Assembly: GCA_036898135.1 (NCBI GenBank)
Contig: CM072522.1
Span: 8,770,686 to 8,834,685, forward strand
DNA length: 64,000 nucleotides
Source: Oncomelania hupensis
Lineage: Eukaryota > Mollusca > Gastropoda > Littorinimorpha > Pomatiopsidae
Direction of reading: 5' to 3'
A model generated the notes under the pieces. The model was not told where the DNA came from. It ran no database searches and saw only the letters and a list, made by a program, of their open reading frames with translations. The translations under genes were made by a program, and so were the position numbers. This document shows, piece by piece, positions 22,586-33,033 of the stretch (position 1 is the first letter of the stretch; every line of letters starts with the position of its first letter).

Positions 22586-23209
22586 GCGGCGAGCACTAAA
22601 AGAACAAGGAAAGAGGCTTATGAACGAGCCGCAGCGAAAATCAACTTCCTCCTTTGTTGTATGGAATTAATTTTAGCGTGTGACCGGTTGCTTCGTGCCA
22701 TCGGTCCTGAGATTAAATCGCATGAAACAAATTGTATGAATTAATCGGTGGGTCTGTCTGGGCCTTAAGGAGACGACACATAACAAACACTTATTTCTAT
22801 CAACTATATACACATTAAATGACATTTAGAGAAATTACATTGCAAAACTGTACAAGTACGATGACATACTATATACAGACAAAACAACATAAAACCCCAT
22901 CTAAAACATATTATATAATATCAAACGGATGTACAAATGAAAAGCAGAGGAAGGATGAAGAGGAGTGAAAGAAATGAGGGGAAAGGAGAGAGGAATACAA
23001 AAAAAGAGGATAGGAGAACAAAACTCAAAATGAAGAAGAGGAAGGTAAGAGCGGAGAACGGACGACCAAAAGGAAGAGCTGGCCAAACAATGAATAAAGG
23101 AATAAAGCAGTCGACTCACTTGACGGTTCCGTCACGTTGTTTGTAGGAGCTTTGGTACAGTCCCTTTAAATCATTGCTGACAAATCCATCAAATTTCCCA
23201 ATCTCCACC

Positions 23210-23580
23210 TTCAATACAATACAAAACAAATACAATACTAAACAAAGCAATAAATTACAATTCTAAGAATACTATGCTACACTATACAATTGAAAAACTT
23301 CCTATCTTCCCCTGTAAAATAATATAATACAAAATCCAATACAATGCATGTACAATGTAATACGATACATAGCGCAATACAATGCCGTGCACTGCGACAC
23401 ACTACAATACAACACAATACAATACAATACAATGCAATACAATACAATACAACACAATACAATACAACACAATACCCCCCAACCACAATACACACAATGC
23501 AATACAACACAATACAATATAATACAACACAATGCAATACAACACAACACAATACAATACAACACAATACAACACTAAAC
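23210..23580. repeat. (AATAC)n pentanucleotide array, imperfect
   Basis: AATAC/AACAC/AATGC units run for about 370 bp with scattered substitutions. Cys/Ile/Val- and Asn/Thr/Gln-rich frames on it are artefacts. Confidence 0.9.
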
Positions 23581-23854
23581 AAACCACAAGTTCGAGATCA
23601 ATATCACCACCATCACCCTTACACACATTCCCACCCCCACCTTCACACCACTCCTCGCCCCCCTCCCTCTCACACCCAAAACAAAAAACAAAAAACAAAC
23701 AAAGTTCATTACCATCACCACCCCAAAAAATACGTTCAAAACTAAAAATACAAATAAATAAATTGATAAATGAATGAATCAGGGAATAAATAAATTTTAT
23801 AAATTAATAAATAAACAGAAATTAAAAACCTATGCAAACAAACATTTTGCGAAC

Positions 23855-26800
23855 CTGAAGGGTAAGCCCAGCTGGTAATTCCCTGTCGAGTTCCAAGATG
23901 TAGTACTGTTTGTCAGGACGATTGCTCTGTTTGACCACTCGCCAGAAGTGGTTGGTGCTTTGAGACCTGCAGGAAGCAGACAAAAATAGACAGACAATTT
24001 TTGAATACAATTAGATCGAATACCAAGATGAAATCGGCAAAGTTGTGTTATTGGTGCGATCAATCTGAAATCTGGTTCAGGAAAATCCAAACATCATTTC
24101 AATACAATTAATCTGGTACCAAGATGCAGCGTATGTTTTCCATGTCTTGAAAGTGTAGTACGAGGATTAGACAAACCGCGAGGAAAATATCGCCCAAGCA
24201 GCAAAGCTTTGGGCTTGTCTTGATGAGCCGAGAATTTATAATACTGCTTGTCAGTAAAGACATATTTGATTCTCTGCAAACGTCTTGTTGTCAGTACGAG
24301 TACTATATGTGTTAACACTGGCCACAAATAGTTCCTGCTTTAAGATCGGGGTCAATACAAGGTTCAACACAATTAAATAGAAATAACAGAGAACTTTCAA
24401 GCTACAGGTCACGCTCTCGCTTTCTCGCCTTTCCCCTTGAGCCATCCGATCTCAAGTAGTAGCACCAATCACTCATTCGCTTAGTCGTTAACAAATGTAT
24501 CCCTTAATTAGGCCTACCTAACAGTGATGAGTGATTCGTCAAGGACGAGGTCGTTTTTATGAAAGACTATTCTTCGTGTGGAAGCGTTGACTTGCAATGT
24601 GATGTTGACGGAACCTATAAACGCGAATGTGTTCATGTTGATCTGTAAACAAAAAACAGACACAAATTTTATTTTCATTAATAATAATGTATCTGTAAAC
24701 AGAAAACACAGACACTGAACATTTTATCATTATTAGTAGTAGTAGCAGTAGTAGTAGTATCAATAGTAGTAGTTTAAAAAAAAACAACTAAAAAACAATA
24801 ACATTTATATAGTGTACAAATAAAAACACAAATCTACTTTAGGCACAATACCGACTCGCAGTTTACACCTAGCTTTGTGCACGCGTTAAGATTAAATAAA
24901 ATACGATACATGAGACAAGAAAACGGCACAATAGAATTATTGATGGAGCTCATAGTGAACAGAACACGTCCTAAAACTACCCCCTTGGAAATACCAAACA
25001 TAAGACAGATAATACTGCATATCTTCAATAGTATGAGATTGGGTTCGACCCGGAAGAAAAGAACCAAATTAACTCAGAACCATCCCGTTACAGCAACACA
25101 GTTTCTCGACGAGGGCATCGTTGTCAATGGTGTCATAGGACGTCGATGGGTCTATCAACGATAGAATGGACATCTTCTCCCTGATCGCAGCTCTGATAAA
25201 AACATCAACCACGCGCAATAACGAAGTCAATCAATAATAACTCAATCACTCAATCACCTTCAGCTCTAGATCGTAGTGGGACGGTATGAGATGTCGCGGC
25301 AGACGAAGGTCAGACAAAGGATCGTTATACAATTCCGACAAATCTGCATCATTGATAGACCCGTCTCTGCCTCCCTCTGTTCCTCCGTCCCCCGTTCCTG
25401 TAACATTATCATCATTGTCATCATAGTCGTCGTTGTTCTGATCATCAATAGCAACACCATCATCGACCGCTTCCTTTTACTTCGCTTAGTCATCAGTTAT
25501 CATTCAAGCAATCAATTGATATGTTTAAACGCGAGTCTGAGACCATTTTGGTACTACTAAATAAATGAATGAATGTATTACTATATGAATGATTGAATGT
25601 ATTACTAAGTGAATGAATGTACTTCTAAACGAATGAAGGAATGTATTACTAAATGAATGAGTAAATGTATTACTAAATAAAGGAATGTATTACTAAGTAA
25701 ATGAGTGAAGGCATTACTAAGTGAATGAGTGAATATATTAATATACGAATGAATGTATTACTAAATGAATGAGTGAATGTCTAATTAAATGAATAAATAT
25801 TAATGTATTACTGAATAAATGTGTGAGTGAACGTATGAATGAATGAATGTAAGCATGGCTGAATTATTGAATGTATATAAGTATGAATACCTGTATGCAT
25901 ATCTGTGTCAAAAAGTGAATGTATTACTAAATGAATAAGCAAATGCATTACTAAATAAATGAGTTAATGAATGAATATTAATGAATGAATTAATTAATGC
26001 ATTTGCCTCACCTTTAAGACCGTCATTGACCATACTGTCCATGTTACAGAATTCTTTGGTCACAAAAGCGGTCAGCAAGACAAAGATCGTCAGGACGAGG
26101 ACCGCAAAGAGCACCAGGAAGACGATTTTACCTCTGTAAATGAAAACAGAGGAAAATTACAAGAAAGAGGGAAACGAAGAAGAAGAAGAAGAAGAAGAAG
26201 AAGAAGAAGAAGAAGAAGAAGAAGAAGAAGAAGAAGAAGAAGGAGAAGAAGAAGAAGAAGAAGAAGAAGAAGAAGAAGAAGGAGAAGGAGAAGAAGAAGA
26301 AGAAGAAGAAGAAGAAGAAGAAGAAGAAGAAGAAGAAGAAGAAGAAGAAGAAGAAGAAGAAGAAAAAGAAGAAGAAGAAGAAGAAGAAGAAGAAGAAGAA
26401 GAAGAAGAAGAAGAAGAAGAAGGAGAAGAAGAAGAAGAAGAAGAAGAAGAAGAAGAAGAAGAAGAAGAAGAAGAAGAAGAAGGAGAAGAAGAAGAAGAAG
26501 AAGAAGAAGAAGAAGAAGAAGAAGAAGAAGAAGAAGAAGGAGAAGAAGAAGAAGAAGAAGAAGAAGAAGAAGAAGAAGAAGAAGAAGAAGGAGGAGGAGA
26601 AGAAGAAGAAGAAGAAGAAGAAGAAAAAGAAGAAGAAGAAGAAGAAGAAGAAGAACAACAACACCAACAACAACAACAACAACAACAGCAATAATAACAA
26701 GAACAAAAAAACAACAACCTAGGAATAGAGAAAGAAAGAAGAAGCAGAAGAACAAGGGAATAAATAAGAACAACAAGGATAGCAACAAGAACAAGAAGAA

Positions 26801-27277
26801 AAACAACAATAACAAGAATAGGAATAGAAAGAAAAAAAATCAGAAGAGTAAGGAAAAGAGAAGAAGAACACCCATCACCACCACCACCAACAACAATGAC
26901 AACGACAACAACGAAGAAGAAAACGACGATGAAGAATAAGAAGAAGAACCACCACATCCATCACCACCTCCACCTCCACCACCATCATCACAACCACAAC
27001 AACAACCATCGCCCTAGCAAACAACCACCACTGAAGAAAAAAAAAACTTACAGCAACGACCAAACACAATCAACACTTACCTGGAAAGGAAGAATCCACT
27101 CCTCTGCCCATGTTGCAGTATAACCACTGTGTCGCGAGCCTCTGGCGCCGCCATCTTCGTGTGGTTCAAATCTGTCATATGTTTTTGGGGTAAATCGGCT
27201 TCGTCCATCCCGGGTGGAGGGTTCAAAGGTTTCTCTTCAGCTTGAGTTAGATCTGGGAAACTGGTTCTTCCAGACAT
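23855..27277 (-). CDS. M1-family (aminopeptidase N-like) type II membrane peptidase, N-terminal five exons
   Basis: Five exons with matching splice phases: E1 27277-27081, E2 26133-26012, E3 25469-25258, E4 24642-24518, E5 23966-23855 (about 256 residues). E1 encodes a cytosolic N-terminus ending GQRSGFFLS. E2 is mostly one hydrophobic helix (VFLVLFAVLVLTIFVLL), giving a type II anchor. E3 is an Asp-rich extracellular stalk ending in RLPRHLIPSHYDLELK, the signature opening of M1 aminopeptidases. E4 (FAFIGSVNITLQV, IVFHKNDLVL) and E5 (QYYILELDRELPAG) match the N-terminal beta domain. Possible N-glycosylation sites are NVT, NIT and NAS. Donors at E1 (CAG/GTAAGT) and E2 are strong, while those of E3 and E5 are weaker. 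The start is the first ATG after an in-frame TTG; a later ATG in AAGATGGCGGC is an alternative. The zinc-binding catalytic exons (GAMEN, HExxH) were not found downstream. Confidence 0.85.
24215..24345 (-). pseudogene. Degenerate duplicate of aminopeptidase exon 5
   Basis: On the minus strand it aligns with E5: TTAAAGCAGGAACTATTTGTGG resembles TCAAAGCACCAACCACTTCTGG, and TGACAAGCAGTATTATA resembles TGACAAACAGTACTACA. An insertion and stops separate the two matches. It sits between E4 and E5, so it looks like a local duplication that decayed. Confidence 0.45.
24840..25240 (-). pseudogene. Degenerate non-LTR RT fragment in intron 3
   Basis: Minus-strand segments resemble RT motif A (YDTIDNDALVEKL near 25130) and motif B (GISKGVVLGRVLF near 24990), in that order, with frame changes between them. 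It is an old LINE insertion in the intron between E3 and E4. Confidence 0.55.
25555..25990. repeat. GAATGAATGTATTACTAAAT minisatellite in intron 2
   Basis: Units of roughly 22-30 bp with GAATG and TATTACTAAAT text repeat with varying length between E3 and E2 of the aminopeptidase gene. Confidence 0.8.
26177..26660. repeat. Very long (GAA)n tract in intron 1
   Basis: About 480 bp of GAA with scattered GGA and AAA interruptions lies in the intron between E1 and E2 of the minus-strand aminopeptidase gene. The transcript therefore carries UUC repeats. A further 400 bp of AAC/AAG/ACC-rich sequence follows to about 27050. Homopurine tracts of this kind can form triplexes. The 180- to 260-residue Glu, Leu, Phe and Ser frames on it are artefacts. 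Confidence 0.95.
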
Positions 27278-28045
27278 CACTCTTTGTGTCACAGCTTTTA
27301 GATCAAAGCGTGTCAAATTTCTATCACGAATAACTTAAGGGATTTTTGGGTGTGGTTGGTTTAGATTTTCAGATATATTTCGTGTCACAGTTCTCAGATC
27401 TAGGAAAGATACTTTTTATTAGCAGATCAAAGATATGTGTTGATTTCTTGAACACATCACAGATGACTATTGCAATCAGGTAAATATATTTTCTTCCTCT
27501 CAGAACACTCAGATCGTTTTGGCTTCACAGTGCTCAGAACAAGCAATGATGTATTTTTGTACTGTTTTTAGTTCTAAAATGTGTTGAATTTTCTCACAAA
27601 TTACAATCACAGATCACACAACAGTTAAATTGTTTAACAACACTCCGACTTGGAAGAAATAAGAGAACAGAACGTTTGATTTTCTCACTCTGACAAGTTA
27701 AGACCAAAGACAGTTCGACAGTTCTTCTTCTTCAAGTCTCAGATCGGGAAGTCTTCACAAACAGAAATCCTAGATCTACGGTTGAACATTTCTGATTTTC
27801 TGCTCCGCACTATATTATCCTGGTAACTCAACGATTTCATTTTTCGGCCAAAATTAGCCCACAAAGTCGAGTCAATCATAGGCAATTATTCATATTGACA
27901 AATTAAGCACATTTCCTTATTTATAATTCAATCTATTATTCCTTTTTTTTAATAACGTAGACGGCACAATACAATTTTGACGAGCACAGTCATCACAGGT
28001 CTTTAATTTAAGATCATTATTCCGTTTTGTTCAAAGTTGACTGTA
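27278..28045. other. 5' flank of the aminopeptidase gene; no other gene seen
   Basis: The sequence upstream of the first coding exon should hold the 5' UTR and promoter. I see no TATA box at a fixed place. Repeated CAGATC/TCACAG text occurs at 27370-27790. Confidence 0.4.
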
Positions 28046-28506
28046 CCGTAAAATTCGGGCTATTGAGCGTATCGGTATATAAGCCGCATCCCTTAATTTT
28101 TAAAAAATAAAGAAAGTTAGGAAAGCCGCAACGGTTTAAAGAGAGGGGACTATAAACTGATTAAAAAAAAAAAAAAAAAACACCCACAAACAAAAATGTC
28201 AAAACAACAAGAACATACAAACAATCCACCCCGCTCCGCCCCACCCATGTTCTCCAAACGTCCAAAACTTAGCCACATAATGTAACAAACTCCACAACCA
28301 CACAAACTTGTCAGACGTGTGCAAAGCACAAACTCAGTGACAAAGCAACAGAAAAATATAAATACAGCTACACCAGCGATACACACAATATACACGCAAT
28401 AAGCAAACACGTAAAAAGAAAAATACAGTTAGTTATTGGTCGTCATCGTCACTTCCACTGAAGCCTCTGAAAGCTTCGTTTCCGATGTCAGAACTGAACA
28501 ACATCG

Positions 28507-28537
<31 letters not shown>

Positions 28538-28623
28538 ACAATCCACAGATAAGCCGCGTCGGTATTTGAAGCATAGGGGTGTCCTAAGGGGAAAAGTTGC
28601 TGCTTACAGCCCGAATGTTATGG
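28046..28623. mobile_element. Non-autonomous pogo/Tigger-like DNA transposon with TA target duplication
   Basis: The left end, CCGTAAAATTCGGGCTATTG, and the complement of the right end, CCATAACATTCGGGCTGTAA, form imperfect terminal inverted repeats. A TA lies directly outside each end (28044-28045 and 28624-28625). A minus-strand frame at 28433-28500 ends EAFRGFSGSDDDDQ-stop, like the acidic C-terminus of pogo/CENP-B-type transposases. A poly-A retroposon end (28141-28180) has inserted into it. Confidence 0.6.
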
Positions 28624-28814
28624 TAGTCATACAACAACACACGCAATCCTTATTCTACATGTCATCACTGTATGAAATTCTACCAAATGCAATGTGTTGC
28701 TGAAATAAAGCAGCCTATGATAGTTGTGAAGCTAGGGCAACTTTGTTTTCCTATCTCAAATAAATTGTGAAATGTCGCTAAAATGGCGTAAGGCATATAT
28801 TACAGATATATATT

Positions 28815-28900
28815 TTAGTTTCCCATCTGGCAGTTCACGTTGAACACGGTTTGGAAGAAACTGGAACCAACTTTCGATGCCCCACGCATGGCCGCAATGG
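28815..28900 (-). CDS. Possible terminal exon of an upstream gene
   Basis: A good acceptor (TTGTTTTCAG at 28901-28910, minus strand) opens a 28-codon frame reading IAAMRGASKVGSSFFQTV and ending CQMGN-stop at 28815. The amino-acid mix is protein-like, but the product is not recognised and no partner exon was found upstream. It lies about 1.5 kb beyond the first exon of the aminopeptidase gene in the same orientation. Confidence 0.3.
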
Positions 28901-28909
28901 CTGAAAACA

Positions 28910-29535
28910 AGGAACAATCGTTAGATTAGATAAGTTTTTTTTTTTAAATTAAATAGGCAACAGGTTACATTTAAATAATATGTGACAACAAAATGTAATT
29001 TAAAGTGAGTCTGAAGTAATTTTGTATCCCAAACTTTTACACCAGATAGTATGATCAGAGGAAAGCTTATTACACCGCATTACTGAGGTGGAAGTTCTCC
29101 GACAAACGTATAAACAACCTAAACAGTCATTGGGGACTCAAAGAGTGTAATAAGGTGTCAGTAGACAGCAGCTAAGGGACCTCGTGGACCGTCACTTGCT
29201 ATCACAGACACATGATTCTCTTCCCCGGGCTAATCCACTAAGAGCATGCTGTCAGTGTATCGTCACACTCCGGTTAGTATTTTGTGTGCGCGCGTGGAGC
29301 CATTCAGAAAGAACTCAGTCACTTGCTGCTAATACTAGACGCTCCCTAGAATGCTAGGATACGGGGTTTAGATTCAATTTTGGCTAATATGACACATATA
29401 AACTGTATCAAGGTATAAGCTAAAAGACATCTCGTAGCGTGCATTCGACAAATTATACATTTCGTTTCGTCGCAATATTCACACAGACAACAGACTCACT
29501 TTAAATCATCTGTGACAGCACGTTGAACACACATA
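28910..29535. other. No supported gene
   Basis: Unique-looking sequence without motifs. It would be intron of an upstream minus-strand gene if the 28.8-kb exon is real. Confidence 0.4.
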
Positions 29536-29539
29536 CGAC

Positions 29540-29544
29540 GGGGG

Positions 29545-29624
<80 letters not shown>

Positions 29625-29668
29625 GGTCTGTTGGTGCAACACACAACTTCATGCCCAAAAGATATGAT

Positions 29669-29730
<62 letters not shown>

Positions 29731-29891
29731 TTCTTCGCTTCTATCCTCATCATCCTCATCTTCTTCTTCATCATCATCATAACCACTTTGCTTTTTTTTT
29801 CTTCGTCATCTTTATCATCGTCATCATCATTATTATCATCATCATCATCTTCTTCTTCTTCTCCTTCTTATCATCATCATCAATCTAATAA

Positions 29892-29989
<98 letters not shown>

Positions 29990-29995
29990 CTGAAC
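29540..29995. repeat. (GA)n, (ATC)n and (TC)n microsatellite cluster
   Basis: (GA)n at 29547-29620, (ATC)n at 29668-29731 with decayed TCATCT text to 29880, and (TC)n at 29897-29986. The GA and TC tracts are inverted relative to each other. Confidence 0.9.
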
Positions 29996-30030
29996 TGTAG
30001 TGAACTTTACACTGACTGCATTCGATATCG

Positions 30031-30979
30031 CAGACCTGTGCATATCTACGGAATTTCCGTATTTTCTCCGATTTTCATGAGCAGAATACGGAGCTACGGA
30101 TTACTTATTAAAATTCCAAAATTCCGATTATTTAACTTTAAAATTTTTTTTTTTCTGTTTTAAGATGTTTTTGACTAGTTGTGCTTAAAAGACGTGTTTC
30201 GAACAGGAAGCGCGCGTTTGTTTCTAGTTCGTTCAGCATTTGTGTGGTTGCAACTTCATACTTGTGATTAAAAAAAATTATGGAGCCAGCTTTGAAAGGT
30301 AAAAAAAAAGAGTGAGAAGAGATAGTGGAGAGGATTCATCTGACCCCGCTCTGTCACCAAAAAAGAAGAGAACGGCACAACAGTGTGAATATTATTTATT
30401 CAAAACTTTGGACTTTTTCCAGTTGTATTAATGCAGTTAAAAAGTATGTAACCAAGTTAAAATCATTATTAATCTGTCCAACCATACATTTTGTTAAATA
30501 AAATATTGTCCTAATTTGTATATTTTGATACTCTGCTAATAAAGGTTTTGTTAAACAAAACAAAAATGTAACAGTGTTGATGTTTTAGCTTGGCTTGAAT
30601 AGATTGTAATTCCCATTCTACTGCCTCGTAGTGTTTCAGTTTGTGTGCTTTGTGAGCAGAATTATGTCTTGAACTGTCGTTACAGCTTGCTACTGAAATT
30701 TTTTAAAAACTACTGAAATTTGGTTTGTTTGCTACTGATGAGCATTTCAGACCTGTGCACATCTACGGATTTTCCGTATTTTTTCCGATTTTCATGAGCA
30801 GAATACGGATTACTTATTAAAATTCTATTAAAATTCCGAAATTCTGATTTTTTTTAACTTGAATTGTCGTTACAGCTTGCTACTGAAAATTTTTAAAAAC
30901 TACTGAAATTTGGTTTGTTTGCTACTGATGAGCATTTTGAGTGTGCACAGGTCTGGCATTTTGAGTGTGCACATGTCTG
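30031..30979. mobile_element. Unclassified non-autonomous DNA transposon with CAGACCTGTGCA ends
   Basis: The left end, CAGACCTGTGCA (30031), is repeated inside at 30748. The right end, TGCACAGGTCTG (30944-30955), is its inverted copy and is repeated as TGCACATGTCTG (30968-30979). ATATCG lies outside both ends (30025-30030 and 30980-30985), a possible target duplication. A short frame near 30281 starts MEPALKGKKK and, after a frame change, reads DSGEDSSDPALSPKKKR, like a basic transposase N-terminus. CAG...CTG ends suggest hAT, but 8-bp duplications are not seen. Confidence 0.5.
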
Positions 30980-31237
30980 ATATCGTTATTAAGATGGCGT
31001 GGCGGCTGCTTTCTCTCTTCTTTCACAATAATAATGACTACAGAATGATGTACTTCAGAAATGCGAGCAAGATAACTGAAAACTCATCATAAATAACGTC
31101 CCAAAATAAAGTGGGAAAATTACAACAGCAACTGGCGTGCTCACGATACGTCATCATTCTCCACAAAATCTCTTCAGTATTTTTTTAAATCGCATAATGA
31201 TTGTTACTGTTTTTCCATCACGTTTTCATCCTGCAAG

Positions 31238-31330
31238 GGCCAAACTTATGTGACTGAGGTAGGAGACTATTCAGATCACCGAGGGTTTAATCCAGGCACT
31301 CCGGTTTTCTCTATCCCTTCAATAAGGTTT
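31238..31330 (+). repeat. SINE family A middle fragment
   Basis: AACTTATGTGACTGAGGTAGG, AGACTATTCAGATCACCGAGG, CACTCCGGTTTTCTCTATCC and CTTCAATAAGG match the core of SINE A. Confidence 0.6.
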
Positions 31331-31626
31331 CCTTACTTTAAGCACCGTCGAGCGCGGTTCCGATTGGGATGGGAATGGGTTCCGACTTGGATGGAAATGG
31401 TTTAGTACCCCACCCAGCTGTGAATGGGTTCTGTTTGGAACCTGGGGAAGTTAACGCAAGGCGGGAGAGGAGAGAGAGGCACCGCCCTAATAAAAAAACT
31501 GGCCCACAGAAAAGGGAGGTCCAAAACGCAAACGCCTCACTCCCCCAACGACTGAGGTTACAAAAACATCACCTTCACCTTTTTGTATTGACCAGCTTCA
31601 TGAGGGATGTGCCTATCTCCTCTATA

Positions 31627-31749
<123 letters not shown>

Positions 31750-31830
31750 AAACTTACAGTCAAGCTCTGAAATCAACTCCAAAGAAATGCGTCCCAAATA
31801 AAAACCGACAAACATCTAAAGAAGTACAGA

Positions 31831-32500
31831 GAGATAGTTAGTTATTCCTTGCTTACAGGGTCCAGCGGACTGCAAAGAGCCGAATCAGGACCACAAAATC
31901 AAAACCACAACTTCGCTGAAAGAGGACTCGCCCTTGATCCGCATAAAAGATCTGCCGAAACAACCCTAGTGGTAACACTCAAGGCACTCCACCAGCCGGT
32001 CACTTTACAATAAAGACATCCCACGCAGGGGACGCTGAGGCTATACTCTAATTTATCGAACCCCCTTTACAAAAACAAAATAGAATACAAACATTATTAT
32101 AAAATATCAACAAAACACATACATATAAAATGCCTACATTGCTAAATAATCATAGGAAGCCATAGTGACCACCTGACAGAAAGCGTCCAATATTCCCAAG
32201 CTGATCCAACAGACCTCACACACAAATAAGGAGTTTTGTCCCGGAAGAGTTTTCAAAAAAGCAGGTAGGTGACTGGTCTAGTGAAGAAGAAGATAGTATA
32301 GCAGATTGATAGAACAGAGCAGGAATGAGAAAGAACAAAGGAGAAAGACAGTGACAGTGGGAATTTAAAGCACTAAATTTCCAGTTCAGTTCAGTTCAGT
32401 GGATAGATTTAAGTCCCCGGACACAGTGCGTATAGGGGACTTAAATTTCCAGAAAGTGGGGATACTATTTATACTGAAACCCCCGGCACCCCCACGGGGA
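31831..32500 (+). repeat. Dispersed repeat R1 carrying a micro-insertion
   Basis: A full R1 copy that begins TAGTTAGTTATTCCTTGC and ends CCGGCACCCCCACGGGG. A 58-bp SINE E fragment has inserted at 32385-32442. Confidence 0.8.
32385..32442 (-). mobile_element. 58-bp SINE E fragment with 10-bp target duplication
   Basis: AAATTTCCAG occurs at 32375-32384 and 32443-32452, while uninterrupted R1 copies have it once. On the minus strand the insert is a perfect 8-bp stem (AAGTCCCC/GGGGACTT) followed by ATCTATCC and a (CTGAA)n tail: the last part of SINE E, severely 5'-truncated. Confidence 0.75.
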
Positions 32501-32509
32501 GAAAAACAA

Positions 32510-33033
32510 ATATAAAAAAGGCAGAACTCTTTGCAGATATTTTTGCTGTAACAAAATTAGATCTTATTCCTTATCTGTGTCAGAACACAAAAAAACCCAG
32601 TCATTTGAAAAGGAAAATAATACTGCTGATATTATTTATAACACATATAAAAACTGATACATATCAGCCCTGAAAATGAAAAAAAGCTCCCACTAGCCTT
32701 TGGCTAGTAACTTAAACATTTTACTAGCCAAACTAAAAATTTTACTAGCCAAACTAAAAAAAAGTTCATTTTAGCGCACTCGCATTTGGCGACTAAAGTT
32801 TTTTTTTAAGTCGCCAATTTTTTTTTTCACTAGCCATGGCGACTAAATTAGTCGCCATTTTCAGGCCTGCATATGCTATAAACAAACCATTAATGTTAAG
32901 TGAATTAGTGCAAGCTATTAAAAGTATTGCTAAAACCAAAGTGTCAACTGGCATTGATCCTATTTTATATACAATGGTAAGCAATTCCCCTGATGCTTTT
33001 CTGTGGAAACTTCTAGATTTTTACCAGTTATAT
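32510..33033 (+). pseudogene. Non-LTR RT fragment (left part), interrupted twice
   Basis: Translated pieces resemble the start of a LINE RT: AELFADIFA near 32527, and after a MITE, LSELVQAIKSIAKTKVSTGIDPI near 32900-32960 and LLDFYQLY at the end. It is cut by the MITE at 32665-32869 and by LTR element A at 33034. The frame resumes beyond A at 40169. Confidence 0.6.
32665..32869. mobile_element. 205-bp MITE with CATAT target duplication
   Basis: It starts CAGCCCTGAAAATG and ends CATTTTCAGGCCTG, a nearly perfect inverted repeat. CATAT flanks it at 32660-32664 and 32870-32874. Inside are repeated ACTAGCC and GGCGACTAAA motifs that pair with each other. The ends look hAT-like, but the duplication is 5 bp. 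Confidence 0.75.

Noticed and set aside
23277..23745. Cys/Val- or Asn/Thr/Gln-rich proteins
   Set aside because: They are readings of the (AATAC)n array in different frames.
26090..26957. Leu-, Phe-, Ser- and Glu-rich frames of 180-266 residues
   Set aside because: They are all six-frame readings of one (GAA)n tract inside an intron.
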